From Lycocorax pyrrhopterus obiensis (taxonomy: Eukaryota > Chordata > Aves > Passeriformes > Paradisaeidae), in NCBI GenBank assembly GCA_014706295.1, contig JACSVZ010000041.1, positions 868,001 through 932,000 of the forward strand: 64,000 nt of DNA, in the 5' to 3' direction. The position numbers and the translations under genes were made by a program. The notes under the pieces were generated by a model that worked only from the letters and a program-made list of their open reading frames with translations, had not been told where the DNA came from and did not search any database. Positions 43,170 to 54,080 of this stretch are shown here, one piece after another. Position 1 is the stretch's first letter; each line of letters starts with the position of its first letter.

Positions 43170-43570
43170 AGAGGGTAAGGAGACATTAATACGTGCAGTC
43201 AACTTCCATCTTGCACTCTGCGAGTGTGCTGGTATGAGTGGTTCTGACACCCTGAACATAAACCAGATGGCCCCTTTCTTACGCCATATCATGCAAAGAG
43301 AGATTTGAATTAATTCATGTAGAAATCATGACAATTCTGTTGCTGTTGGAACTCAGTATAGCGGACAGGGTGGCAGGAGATTATGCTGAATTTTTAACTT
43401 ATAAAATACTAGTGACAGATGTCACTGCCTGTTCTCCTTTGTTGTTTCTCATCCTTTCTCCATCCCCTAGTGCCCTCCTGCCCTTCTCCAGAGCTTTACC
43501 TCTGGACTGCAGTGCTTTAAAACTTATTTAGATACACTTTTGTGCAGAACTTTACACACCGTGTGTACAG
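43170..43570. promoter_or_regulatory. candidate CNE, strong
   Basis: AT-rich block between two CpG-rich islands: GACATTAATACGTGC, CATATCATGCAAAG (POU-like), TTTGAATTAATTCATG, GAGATTATGCTG, TTATAAAATACTAG and GATGTCACTG. CTTATTTAGATACAC lies at its right end. No repeats. Confidence 0.5.
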
Positions 43571-43974
43571 AAAGATCCATCAACCCCAGAAGTGTGTGCC
43601 CAAAACACAAACATGCTGGGGTAAAGGAGATTGCATTTTTCAGTGAACTCCACCTCCAGCCCTTTTGAAACCCCATCCCCAATCAATAACATTTTTCTGG
43701 CCGTGGGGATCGATGACCCGTGCAGGCAGCAGTGCCTTCCTGAGCAGGTGAGCCCCAGGGAGGCAGGGATTCCGCCAGCAAAGGGACCGTGCCCAGCTCC
43801 TGCCGTGCTGTCTCTGCCCGCCGGACACTGCCAGCCCCCGGTCAGGGTTGCATTAGCGTGGACACAGTCCAGCGAGGTGCGGCAGCAGCAGCAACTCCTG
43901 TCCAGGGCTCTGCAGGCTCCGAGCTCAGCATCCCCGGGCTGAGCGCTGCCGTGGGGACACCCCGCTGTCCCTGT
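43571..43974. other. GC-rich spacer, no gene recognised
   Basis: GC-rich approach to the CpG island, crossed by the 286-codon minus-strand frame 43552-44412. Confidence 0.4.
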
Positions 43975-44580
43975 CCTCCTCTCCTCCTCGCTCGCAGGTT
44001 TCAGCGCCTGCAGCCCCTCCGTTGTGTGGCCACCGCGTCTTTCGGCACCGGAGCCCCGGCCGGGGCCCCTCCGGCCGCACAGAGGCACCGGGACTTCGTG
44101 CTGCTGGCCCGGCCCGCCCGCGCTGGCGCTGCCTCTCAGCAGCTTTTGGGTGTCGGGCCCAGAGCGCTGGCTCGCTGAGGATGCCCAGGGCTGTTCCCAC
44201 CTCCTGCCGGGGCTGGCAGCGCTGCCGGGCTCTGCGGAGCCTCTCGCAGGAGCAGCGCGCTCGCGTTTCCTCCGCGCCCCCTCCCCTCCTTCCACTGGGG
44301 AACTTTCTCCTCCGCCTTCCCCTCCATCCCCCTCCGAACCTGAATGAACGCTTCTTTCAGTAATGGGTTTTTTCCACCTGGTTGAGTTGATGAAAGGTTT
44401 ATGAGTTGACATTCAGTGCGAGGAGAACAAAGCGAGCGCGGGCTGTGCGTGCGCGGGGGCGGGGACGGGCGCGACAGAGCTGCTGAAAACTTTATTACAA
44501 ACTGAGAGGCGCTGGGAGCCGTAAATCAGCCGGGTGCTCCCTGCAAACCCCCGGGAAGCCGCCACGGCACAGCAGAGGAG
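43975..44580. other. CpG island
   Basis: I count more than 30 CpGs in 43981-44340, with an observed/expected ratio near that of a CpG island by rough estimate. A second cluster lies at 44428-44480. A less CpG-rich gap at about 44340-44425 separates them. A 286-codon minus-strand frame (43552-44412) and a 240-codon frame upstream in the same phase (44413-45135) are separated only by a TGA. The second crosses a CR1 copy, so both are taken as non-coding. Confidence 0.65.
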
Positions 44581-44635
44581 ACGACACAGGGATGGGCACC
44601 AGTGGGCCCCAGTGAGTTGCGCTGGGCTGCTGGGA

Positions 44636-44668
44636 GGAGGGAGAGGAAGGAGGAGGAAGAGGAGGGTG
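44636..44668 (+). repeat. GGA-rich purine tract
   Basis: GAGGAGGGAGAGGAAGGAGG and similar words form a short polypurine stretch downstream of the CpG island. Confidence 0.7.
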
Positions 44669-44744
44669 AAGCTTGCTGAGCACCCGTCTCTCACTGGTCC
44701 CACACCCCTGTGCCAGACAGGGACGTCCAGACTCCCCACCTCAA

Positions 44745-44868
44745 ATCCCAGAAAGGTTCGGGTTGGAAGGGACCTTAAATCCCATCCAGTCCCACCCCAT
44801 GCCATGGTCGGGGACACCTTCCACAAGCCCAGGCTGCCCCAAGCCCCGTCCAACCTGGCCTGGAAATC
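44745..44868 (-). mobile_element. CR1 LINE 3' end fragment
   Basis: CCCAGAAAGGTTCGGGTTGG, AAGGGACCTTAAATCCCATC, CACCCCATGCCATGG, GGACACCTTCCACAAG and CCCCGTCCAACCTGGCC follow the antisense 3' end of CR1. It lies within the 240-codon minus-strand frame and argues against that frame being real. Confidence 0.88.
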
Positions 44869-45154
44869 TGAGTTCCAAAGGAGTTTCCAGAGGCAGGAAC
44901 TGCTGCGTAAGGCCCAGTTCGGGGGGAAAATCAGCTTCAGGCAAGAAGCTGCCCCTTGGACAGCTGCCCACGCTGCCCCTCCGTGCCCTGTCCCGGTTCC
45001 ACCCGGGCAGGTCAGGCTTCGCTCGGATTCCGCCCCTCCCCAGGTGAGAGCCGGCAGCTCCTGTTTACCAGCACAGAGCTGAGCAGCAGCTTGCTGCGAG
45101 TGTTTGAAAACGCCGCACCCAAAACAAACAAACAAAAGGCTTTCAGCTGGTATT
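44869..45154. other. GC-rich spacer
   Basis: GC-rich; nothing was recognised. Confidence 0.35.
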
Positions 45155-45240
45155 TGTTAGGAAACCAGCGTTAACAGGCTCACAGCTATGAAAAGCACCT
45201 TTAGCAACACGAGCGGAATGATTTTTGCTTTGCATTACAG
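45155..45240. promoter_or_regulatory. possible small CNE
   Basis: AT-leaning segment with GTATTTGTTAGG, CAGCGTTAACAGG and AATGATTTTTGC. Weak. Confidence 0.25.
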
Positions 45241-45365
45241 AGAAGGGGAGAAGGAGCAGAGCTGCCACCAGCTGAGCCTGTGAAACGAGCAGGAGGCGCA
45301 TTGTCACAGCGGCTCGGGGGAAGGCTCTGGGGCTCAGACACGGCACCAACACCACCACACGCTGC

Positions 45366-45412
45366 CCCCAAACCAGGCCAGCTGTCCCCAAACCAGCCTG
45401 GCTGACCCCAGG
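45366..45412 (+). repeat. 20-bp tandem repeat, about 2.3 copies
   Basis: CCCCAAACCAG recurs at a 20-bp step (45366, 45386), with a partial third CCCCA. Minor tandem repeat in GC-rich DNA. Confidence 0.6.
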
Positions 45413-45924
45413 ACCCCCCCACACCTTCAGCAGGCCGGGGCTGCCTCGAGTGGAACGAGAGCACCTTCCCTACACCATCCCCTCGCTCCACGGGGAGCGC
45501 GCAGCACCCTCCTGGTTTTATGTCACGTTGGAAGCGCTTTGGTTCCTCCAGCCCTTTCCAGCACCAGCCTCGGTTCTGCTCTAATTTAGCCGGCGTTAAT
45601 TAGCAGTGCCTGCGCTGAGGCGAGCGGTGTCTGGGGCAGCAGGAGCCCTCTCCCTGGCTGTGCCGGGGAATCGCTCCCGTGCCGGGGATGCGGAGCTCGG
45701 AGCGGGTCCCACACCCCCCGCTGCACCCAGAGCCGCCTCTCCCCAGCAATCCCGTGCTGTGCACAAAGGCAAACACGGTTCTATTTTAAACTCTGATCCA
45801 AGGCCACTGGCTGCCTTTTGGAGTGCGGATGTCCTGGAAATGTCACCGCAGAGCAGTGTGCTCAAGAGATTAGAGCCGTTCCAGCTCGCAAATGACAGAG
45901 GACAGTCACAGATGTTACTGTAGC
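45413..45924. other. GC-rich spacer with CpG cluster
   Basis: Contains CTCTAATTTAGCC and CGTTAATTAGC (TTAATTAG core) at 45580-45605, then a CpG cluster at about 45610-45740. Overlapping frames; no gene was recognised. Confidence 0.4.
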
Positions 45925-46165
45925 CACGGGGTCACGCACAGTTGCTCAGGCTTAACTTGTTGAATTGCATTAAAAAAAAAAAAGGAAAAGGGGCAAATGC
46001 TGAAAGACTCTGAGCAGCTGTGACTTTGCTCAGGTTTTATCTCAGACAGATAAATCTCCTTTCCGCCATAACAACCAGTAGCCATTATAAGCCTTGGAGA
46101 GATGACTTTAAATAACAGAATTCCCGAACCAAAATATGGTTAATATATCCAGCCTTGTAGTGTCT
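45925..46165. promoter_or_regulatory. candidate CNE
   Basis: GAATTGCATTAA runs into a poly-A tract (45972-45983), then GACAGATAAATC, AGCCATTATAAGCC, CTTTAAATAACAG and ATATGGTTAATATATCC. Moderate. Confidence 0.35.
45972..45983. repeat. poly-A tract (12 nt)
   Basis: Uninterrupted A12, followed by GGAAAAGGGG. Simple repeat. Confidence 0.75.
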
Positions 46166-47004
46166 GGAGCAGTGGAAGGGTTAACAGCTGGTGTGCACGG
46201 AGCTCCAGGATCAGCGTGGTGGGTGTGGGGCTCAGAGAACCTCTGCTCCAACAGCACTGACGGTATTTCCAGAGCAGACTCACACCGTGGGATGCTGCCA
46301 TTTTTATGTACCTCATTTGAGAGCTGCTGATTTGCAGATAGTGAGAGCTGAGCGGCTTTTACATTTTTACAAAACCAGGTGCTTTTAAGATGTACCTTTA
46401 AAATCAAAATCCGTTTTAAATCACCGCTGAGAGTCTTGGCTGGTGTCTAATTGTGCTTCTGGGCACTCGCTCTGAGGAGCAGCCCGAGCCCTGGCCTAGA
46501 TCAGCAGGCAGTGACACGCATCCCTCACACTAATGGGCTGCTCCTGGCTGTGCTGGGGAGAGGCACAGGGAAGGGCTGGGCAAAAGTGCCGAGATGTACT
46601 GAAAAAAACCCCAAAATAACAATCAGGTGTGACTGCAGCTCCAGCCCGAATGCTTGGTGTTCATCATTTGCTCCTTTTCTGGGCTCGCATCTGCTCTGCA
46701 CTTCTGAGCAGTTCTGGGGCTCTGGAAAAGCGAAGTACAGACAAGCTGGAATCTCTAATCAGCCCCAAATTTGTGGGGTTTGAGCCAATCCTGCCCAGGC
46801 AGGGGGAACCTGGCGTTGGTCAGGGTCTGCCTGAGCAAAGCCAGGCAGAGGAAAGACACACGAATCACCTGGATATTGGAGTTTTTCTAAGCAAAAGCTG
46901 GAATCGAGCACAAGAGCCAAGCACTGCTCTACCAAGACGAGTTCAGACCTAGAGCTGGGCCCTGGGCCTGTGCTGGTGGCACTTCCATCCTGCCCTGGCT
47001 TGGC
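46166..47004. other. mixed spacer, no gene recognised
   Basis: Mixed composition with overlapping short frames. A small AT patch at 46380-46425 (TTTTAAGATG, TTTTAAATCACC) is not distinctive. Confidence 0.35.
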
Positions 47005-47180
47005 TTCCCCGGATGACTTTGTTCTGTCAGATGTGGCTTCTAATTACGAGCCCTCCAAGTGCCATTAGCGGTGTAACTGAAGGGAAATTGAGCCATATAA
47101 ATAGCACCGCTTCACCATCCTCTGTGTATATTAAGCTGGATTTCCCTTTTGATATTTATTGAGGGAGACGTGGATTTGTT
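47005..47180. promoter_or_regulatory. candidate CNE with MEF2-like/TATA-like site
   Basis: CTGTCAGATGTGG, TTCTAATTACGAGC, GCCATTAGCGG and CCATATAAATAG at 47093-47104. The last reads CTATTTATAT on the minus strand, one base from MEF2, and includes TATAAATA at 47096-47103, a good TATA-box match. GTATATTAAGC and GATATTTATTGAGG follow. No convincing initiator was found. Confidence 0.45.
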
Positions 47181-47439
47181 TGAAGATTCAGCTCAACTTG
47201 TTAAGATTTTACTGGAGGAAGGAATTCAGCCACTGGAATCCCCACGGGCAGCAGTGCTGGGGCAGGACAGCTCCACCACACAGGCGCTGCAGGAGGGTCA
47301 CGCTCAGGAAGTTCTGGGTGTGCGGGGCAGTGCAGGAAAGGCAATAATCATTGTTCTACGGGCACCTTTCATCCCGAGGGCCGGCAGTCTGCAGGCTGGA
47401 GAGCTCAGCACCGGGCCTGGGGTTGTGTTTTTATTCTCG
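47181..47439. other. GC-leaning spacer
   Basis: Mixed to GC-rich; a 99-codon plus-strand frame without a domain. Confidence 0.35.
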
Positions 47440-47700
47440 CAGGGCTGAAATATCATTTACCATTTCAGTCTTAAGCTGGTTAAGAAATTACAGCTTGGAG
47501 AACAGCATCGAGGAAAAGCCTTACTGAAAAACTGCACGAAGAAATTACATTTGAAAAGGTCACTTTTTAGATATTCTTAGAAGGAAAGGTTGTTTTTTTT
47601 TCATGGGGAGGAATTTATATTTTCACCTGAAAATAAAAGCAACTAGTTATGGTAAAAGGTGAGAGACACCTTTAATTAAATGATGAGAAACACAGATCCT
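47440..47700. promoter_or_regulatory. candidate CNE
   Basis: ATATCATTTACC, GTCTTAAGCTGGTTAAG, GAAATTACAGC, GAAATTACATTTG, a T-run, CACCTTTAATTAAATGATG. The right end holds a TTTAATTAAA palindrome. Confidence 0.4.
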
Positions 47701-49339
47701 TCCATTGTAGGAAGCAGGTTTTGGTCAGCTGCGGGAACAGGGGGTGTTCTGTGAGAACTCAGACAAGCTGAATTTATCAGCTGCAGCCTCGAGGATGAAA
47801 AGGGGAAGGCCAAGGGCACAAGACACTGCACAGAATGCAAAGACAAGGAGAATATTGGCCAATTCCCCAACAGAGAATGCCTCAGGCTGATCCAAGGTGG
47901 GATCAGTGCTCTGCAGTGACAAAATCCCAGGTCTTAAGAGCTTATCCAAATGAGAACCCCAGAGCCAAGTGCCTGATCCCCAACACCTCTCTGGGAAGCA
48001 CCGAGTGCTGAGCTGAGGCTGGAAGCGCAATTGTGGGGAATCAGAATCGCTTCCCACCAGGATCTGGATCAGGGCAAGCTGCCTCAGAACCTGCCGGCTC
48101 CCAGAGCAGCTGGCAGACGAGAAGTGCTGAGCAAGGAACTACCGGAGTTTCTCAACACTTGCTGCGAGTCCCAGAGCTCTCGAGAGGGTGTGAAGGAAGA
48201 GCTGCTGGGAGCCTCCTGCCCTCAGCCCTGCCCTCAGCCTTGCCTCTCTGCCCAGGCACTGCTCTGTTCCACAGGGGTGGAATTTGGAAACACCTGCGCA
48301 CCTGCAGGGTTTTACCCTCCTCAGCAGGAATTGCACGTGCCCGATCCCAGCTCAGGGGACGGGGATTCAGGGGAAGGACTGAACTCCTCTGGGTTTGGTT
48401 CAGGCTCTGCAGCCACCAGCAGAGAATCCTTTCTCTGTACGGACAGTTGTTGGCACAGCAGCCCATCCTCCAGGCAGCGCTGGGTGGAAAGGAGCAGAAC
48501 AAAGGGCTAAAGTGAGTCCCCGCTCTTTGCTGTCCACTCTCACTGGCAATGGGCTTGGCTAGCTCCACAACACGTAATAAAAAGCAAGACTTGGTTATTT
48601 CTGATCTCCTCACAAGCAGAGCGAGGTTGCAACACGAGCTGGGCAAGCGAAAGCTGCAGTTTAATAGAAAGCAGCAGCCCCCATCCAGCGATGCCTGGAG
48701 AGCTGCTCCCGCCCAGCCCGGCCCTGCCCGGCCCGCAGGCACCGCAGCTCCATCCCTCACCCTCCCGGGCCACCCCCTGCTCACGCAGAGCGCTGCCATT
48801 ACTCACGTCTGACAACTCAGCCTGGGAAGTTCAAAGCGCTCCCCACCTGGTATTTCTCTTTTACGAGCTCGCAACTACAAAGTGCAACTTTGGGAATGTT
48901 TTAACCTTTCTTTCCCACACGCCCGAGTGTTCCTGCGCTCGCCTCCCTCTCGCCCCAGCTTTCATTTCACTGGGTACAGCTGAGATAATTCAGATAAGGC
49001 GGACGAGGCAGGAAAGAGCTGCTCGGGATTGGTGCTCCACTGAGTTTAAAAGAAGCCACACTGAATAAATTGGATGCCTGGGAGATTTTCAGTGTCCAGA
49101 ACATCCCCCAGAACCCACGGTTCTGTTCACCAAGGACTGGGATGATGGGGACGCAGCCCAGGGTCCGTTTGCAGAGGTCCTGGGAGCTCCCCTGGTGGCT
49201 CTGCAGGGTCACAGGGATGTGTGCCTGGAGATGCCGCAGATGCAGCACAGGAGGTTTGTTCTGTGTGGATCCAGCTGCTGCTTTGCTGCATTTCACGTCT
49301 CCCCAAGTAAATAAATGAAGGGCCTCCACTTTCCCTGCA
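47701..49339. other. GC-leaning spacer, no gene recognised
   Basis: GC-rich with many overlapping frames (159-160 codons on plus at 48031-48515; 215 on minus at 48152-48799). They oppose each other and show no domain. Confidence 0.4.
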
Positions 49340-49540
49340 CACCGCAGTGTGTGTACATGAGTGTTATTTCCCCTATCAGATTCCTGTACAAAAACTGCTG
49401 TCAGGCTATTAATAATCTGGAAAAACACCTTGAAACTTGACTCAATGAGGGCACATTGCAAATGGGCTCTAATGGCTTTTATTCCTCATCTCTGTCACCT
49501 CAGATCTAATCTGCCGTATTCTCATTTTTTATCCTCTCTG
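49340..49540. promoter_or_regulatory. candidate CNE
   Basis: GTGTTATTTCCCC, GCTGTCAGGCTATTAATAATC, CATTGCAAATGGGCTC, CTCTAATGGC and GATCTAATCTGCC. Several homeodomain-type cores in 190 bp. Confidence 0.4.
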
Positions 49541-49899
49541 GTCCCCTCGAAAATCACCCAGCAGCTGTTCCCTCAGTGCAGGCAGGCAGTGAGGGGTCAG
49601 CAGGGGTTTGTGGACAGGGAAAGGTCAGGGGTGTCAGGCAGAGTGGAACTGACACTGGATCCTGACTTTTTTTCTCTGTTTTGGGGCCACCTGTGCATTT
49701 TCAGTGGAAACAACCAAATCTCTGCAGCCTCTGTCCCTGTGCTTGAGCTCATGCTCCTCGTGCTGAGTTTGGTGTAGAACATTTGCCTGAAGAAAGCACA
49801 GGAACCAAAGGCTGCTGAGATCCTTCTCCTCTGGAAAAACGAGAGGAGGAAAGGGAGAGGACACTGCAGAGCCTTACACAGCACTCGTGACCTGCTAAG
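49541..49899. other. mixed spacer
   Basis: Mixed composition; overlapping frames of 60-95 codons, nothing recognised. Confidence 0.35.
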
Positions 49900-50010
49900 G
49901 GCCTGTGGTTAGACTTTTAAACATTCACATAATCCAGAGTTCTTAATTAGATATCACTACATTTTTTAATTAGGTGGCATTCCTGGGTGTCTAATTACCT
50001 TTAAAACAAT
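49900..50010. promoter_or_regulatory. candidate CNE with three homeodomain sites
   Basis: TTAATTAG at 49943-49950, TTAATTAG at 49966-49973 and CTAATTAC at 49991-49998, spaced 23 and 25 bp. Each carries a full TAATTA on one or other strand. Confidence 0.45.
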
Positions 50011-50269
50011 GGTCTCAGGAAGCCGGGGGGAAAGGCGGCAGGCAGCTCCTGACAGAAGTTGTTCAGTGTGTGATTCTCAGAGAGAAGCCACAAGTCCCTT
50101 TTCCCCTCAGCCACCTCGGCATCACAATCTGTTTAGGAGTTCCTTCTTTTCTGTTTTATTTGGTTATGCAAACATTAATTTAAGGAATATTTCTCAAGCC
50201 TCCTGTGGGAATCCAACCCAATTTCCAGAGACAAAGCACGTGCAGAAATGACTAACATTTCTCTTTGAG
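50011..50269. other. mixed spacer
   Basis: Mixed; AAACATTAATTTAAGG near 50170 is an isolated AT patch. Confidence 0.3.
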
Positions 50270-50580
50270 GAGGGGAGGAGATTTAAGGCTTTTGACTCAA
50301 GGTTTTTTTCCCCCTCTTTCTTCTCCTTTCTTCTAAGTATCTCTTTATTCATCACTTTAATTACCTAATCGTAAATTTCTTTAGGGGGTTACTTAGAAGG
50401 AAAATTAGCATCAAAGCTTGGCAGTAAATTCAGGGGCTTTTGGAGCAGGTCCAAGCTGTTTCACCTGTGATTAATTAGATGATTTTTTTTCTTTAAGTGC
50501 CAGAGGGCTGCTGAGGTCTTTAAGCAGTTACATGACTGCTGGCAGCTCAGGAATTATGATTGATGCTCTGGGCTGGCATT
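50270..50580. promoter_or_regulatory. candidate CNE
   Basis: A pyrimidine-rich stretch, then CACTTTAATTACCTAATCG, AAAATTAGCATC, CTGTGATTAATTAGATG, GCAGTTACATG and GAATTATGATTGATGC. It lies within 50252-50598, which lacks 60-codon frames. Confidence 0.45.
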
Positions 50581-52084
50581 TAGGACTTCTGCTTCTCTTT
50601 GGTGCTTGCCTGGAGAAGGGAGAACACCAGAGCAGCTCCAGAGCTGGAACAAAGGGCTCGGGGCTGGCCAGACCAGTCTGAGCTCTCCCTCAGGAGGGAA
50701 GGCACTGGGACCATTTCACTGCTGGCATTCCACAGGATTCAGAGGAGAGAAAGGGAGAAAGAAGCTCCTCCTGCTCAGATTATGCCCTACAGAGTCACAA
50801 TACCAAGTTACAGCAGGACTTCTCTTTAAAGCTTTCTTTAAGGAATGGGCTGAGTCAAGGATGCAAACGAGAGGAAAACAGGACTAAAGCTTTAACCCCA
50901 ACCCTGAAACTTGCAGAAGAAGACTTAAAAATCCATTCCTCCTTCACAAAAAACTAATACTCCTTTCTCCTGGCCCCAAAAGGCAAAGCATGAATCTCCT
51001 TGGTTTTTTGTTTTGTTTTGTTTTAGCAGAAAACCAAACAGAGAACCAAATTCCAGACTGATCTGGCTCCTCCTTCTGGCTGGAAACAAAAATCCTGTTG
51101 TGCCACCAAAGGGCAAAAAAACCCCAAACCAAGCCAACCCCTCAACCCCCAAGTTCTCCACGGGAGCTTCAGCAGAAGTCAGGAACATCAGCCAGCTCTA
51201 ATCTCATCCCCACACAGCTCCCACCCGCGGTGGGACAGAGGAGCTGGGAAAACTCGTGGGGAGGGCAAGCCCAGGGCTGTGCCTGCACTTCCTCTGCTCC
51301 AGCTCCGTCTCTTTTTTGGGAAGGGGAGATGCCTCCTCCCTCCCTGCTGCTGCTCAGCTGCGGACGTGTCCTGCTCAGAGTCAGGAGCAGCAATCCCAGG
51401 GACACTGCCCCAGTCCCTGGCACCGAGAGGGACGCTGGGAACAGCACTGGGCTGTGTGGGACTCAGGGAGCACTGGCGGCAGCTCAGGAGAGTCAGGGAA
51501 GGAGATGGATGGAGAGCAGCAAAGAGCCCTTCCCTCAGCAGGGCCAGAGAGCCCCCTGCCAATTCTGACTGAGAGACCTCCTTGTTCAGGCCCTGATTTA
51601 AACCATCAGGAGTCTGGGGTGTATCTCAGCAGAGAAAAAGCATCCTTCAGACCAGAAATGCAGCACCCGAGCTCGGAGGGGCAGGGACTGTTCCTGCTCT
51701 GACACAACAAGTGCTGGACCTCACTCAGAGACTAAACCTGAGCCCTGCTGACACCAATCATCCCCCACACCCAGGTGGGCTTTGCAGCCCAGAACTGTGC
51801 AGATCGCCAGCCACAGGGCACACACTCTGCACCTCGGCGGTTTCTGCATTTCTGGCCCAAACAATGCACGAGATGCTGAAGATTCCCAGGTGGCAGCTCC
51901 AGGGAGCGTTTGCAGGCACCCACACACAGACTCTCTCCCAAACCTTTGCTTTTCACAGCTTGTGACAACAGAGATTATTCCTTGCTGGAAGAATGTGGCA
52001 TTGTTGACATTAAAAAAAAGGCAAAACAGGCCTTTGCTTTGCTTGAACAGCACAGGCTCTCTTGATCAGCTGTCTGAGGTGCCT
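50581..52084. other. mixed spacer, no gene recognised
   Basis: Includes a (GTTTT)n run at about 51009-51024 and GC-rich sequence with overlapping frames of up to 156 codons on plus (51098-51568). No domain was recognised. Confidence 0.4.
51009..51024 (+). repeat. (GTTTT)n microsatellite
   Basis: Three GTTTT units after a T6 run. Minor simple repeat. Confidence 0.7.
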
Positions 52085-52260
52085 CAGCTGTACAAAGCAT
52101 TTAAACCTGTCTAACATCAAAAAGTAAGGTAAGACAAGTCACTTTGATGCTCCAGAGCACATGCCTAACATGATTATTGCAGCATCTTCCTGGTGATAAT
52201 AGAATTATGCAAAGGAGGCCTTGACCCATTAATGCTTTTACCTTTCTTAGGATTTCTCTG
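52085..52260. promoter_or_regulatory. candidate CNE
   Basis: GTCACTTTGATGC (a TCF/LEF-like CTTTGAT core), CATGATTATTGC, GTGATAATAGAATTATGCAAAGG and CCATTAATGC within 170 bp. Confidence 0.4.
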
Positions 52261-53384
52261 CCTGTTCCCTCCTTCCCGAGCAGCAGAACTGCTGGCTCAG
52301 GCAGAGCAGCTGAACAAAGGCTGCGAGGCAGAGGAGTCACCTGTGAACAGGTTTTGGTGTTTCTTGCAGTTTTCTTAGTGCAAAATGCCCCGGCACTGCA
52401 CAAAATCTGCCTAATATCAGAACACAGAGGCCCAGGCATGTGTGGTTATCTAAAGCAAGCAAACACTACGGAAGAAAAAGGGATGTCACCCCCTCTGTGC
52501 CCTGCTCGGACAGAATTCCAGCTGGAAACAAGGGAAGGTTCAGATGGTGACAGCAGAGAAATCCTGCAGGGCCTGGGTGTGAGGATCCTCTGTAGCCAGA
52601 GGCTGCAAACCCTGCCCAGGCTCTTCTTCCCAGCTTCCAGCTCTCCTGTGTGTTTACAGTAACCCGTGCTAAGGCCTGGCCTGAGACTCTGCTGCTGAAG
52701 CTTGGTCGGCCAGAGGGTAAACAGAGCCCGGTGCACAAATTCTTATCTAAGTTTGCATATCCAGTGGGTGATTTTAGGCCAAAAAACTCCTACCAGGAGC
52801 TCAGCTGACTGCCTTGGCTCCGGCTCAGGCCTGCAAAGGGCTGGCAGGGGGAGAGCTGAACACTTCCTCTGTGTTCTGTTTGCTCCAAGCATGGTTCACT
52901 GAGTCCTCCTCGCAATCTGTCCTGAACTGCAAATGTATGATCGGTTTGTTCCAGGCAGGATGAGTCCAACACATTAACGCTCAGACCTGGATCCAAACCC
53001 CAAACTTCCCCAGCACAGACACGTTTCCATCTGGAGCTTTGGTCCAAGGCTTTTCTCTCGCTTCTCACTCGTGTTGCTGAGGGCAGCTCCTGAGTGCCCC
53101 ACGCTGAACCAGCCCTTGCTGTTTCAGCTGGCAGGGATGCTGTTCCACGCCCGTGTGCAGTGCTGGGGTGCAGCTGGACACCTCACCCCGCTGTGCAGAG
53201 CTGGCACCAGAGCCAGGGCTTTGCCTCTGCCACCCCCTGCTCCTTTCTTTTCCCTCAAGAGGGAAAGTGCGAGCCCAGCTCTGCCCATTCCCCCGGGCAG
53301 GAAAGCTCCTGGAGCATCCCCTTGAAACAAAGCGTTTCTTCCCCTCTTTTCCTGTCTAAACCAGAAGAAAGGACCAAGACCTTA
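52261..53384. other. GC-leaning spacer, no gene recognised
   Basis: Mixed to GC-rich, with overlapping short frames. Nothing was recognised. Confidence 0.4.
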
Positions 53385-53530
53385 TCCCTGAGCTTCGGGA
53401 ATCTGTTAATTGGCTCCCCAGTAAAATTACAGCGCCTCTGCTGCCTGATAATGATTGTAAATGACAGGGACTATCAGGTTTACCTTGTGATGTCCCTGGG
53501 GAGCTTGCAGTTAGTTTAGTCTGAACTCTG
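53385..53530. promoter_or_regulatory. candidate CNE
   Basis: CTGTTAATTGGC, CAGTAAAATTACAGC, CTGATAATGATTG, GTAAATGACAGG and AGTTAGTTTAGTC. A moderate cluster. Confidence 0.35.
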
Positions 53531-53934
53531 CGTCAGCTGTTTGGGTTCCTTTCTTCTCGGCATGTGGTATCTGGACTCAAGCTGCAGCCTTTCAAACCTA
53601 ATTAGTGTTAGGGGAAAGAGAGAGAGAAGAAACACCAAACACCATCACTCTCCTCGCTCAGCTGACTCAGTAACGTACAGGCAGGGCCTGATTTATGGAC
53701 AAGTTCAGGGGGATTTTTTGTTTGGGCTTTTTTTTTTGTTTCTTTCATGCTTATCAATCCAGTGTCTTCGGCTCAAACTGCAAAAAACCTGAATTTCAGC
53801 GTGCTGGAGTCTCTGAGCTCTGGGAAGTTCTGCAGAGAATACTGAGGCTCAGTGGAGTCTCCGTGGCTGGGTCTGTTCTGCGCAGAGCTCAGCAGAAACT
53901 CAGTTTTTTGCCCTTTCCCTCACAGAGCGTTTTA
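53531..53934. other. mixed spacer with MARE-like site
   Basis: Contains GCTGACTCAG at 53661-53670, sharing the AP-1/MAF core with the copy at 20173. Also a T9 run near 53730. Otherwise nothing was recognised. Confidence 0.35.
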
Positions 53935-54080
53935 CTCTCCTAAATGTTTGTTGTTGAAACGTAACAACGCTGTTCTCAGTGACACCTCCCTCACGTTAAT
54001 GTTCAGCCAAATTCAAACTGCCCCCGCTAAGAAATAAGAGCACAATTTATTCATAACTGGCACCATTTTCACTCGCAGGG
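53935..54080. promoter_or_regulatory. possible CNE, weak
   Basis: AATGTTTGTTGTTG, CACGTTAATGTTC and CAATTTATTCATAAC. Modest AT content. Confidence 0.25.
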
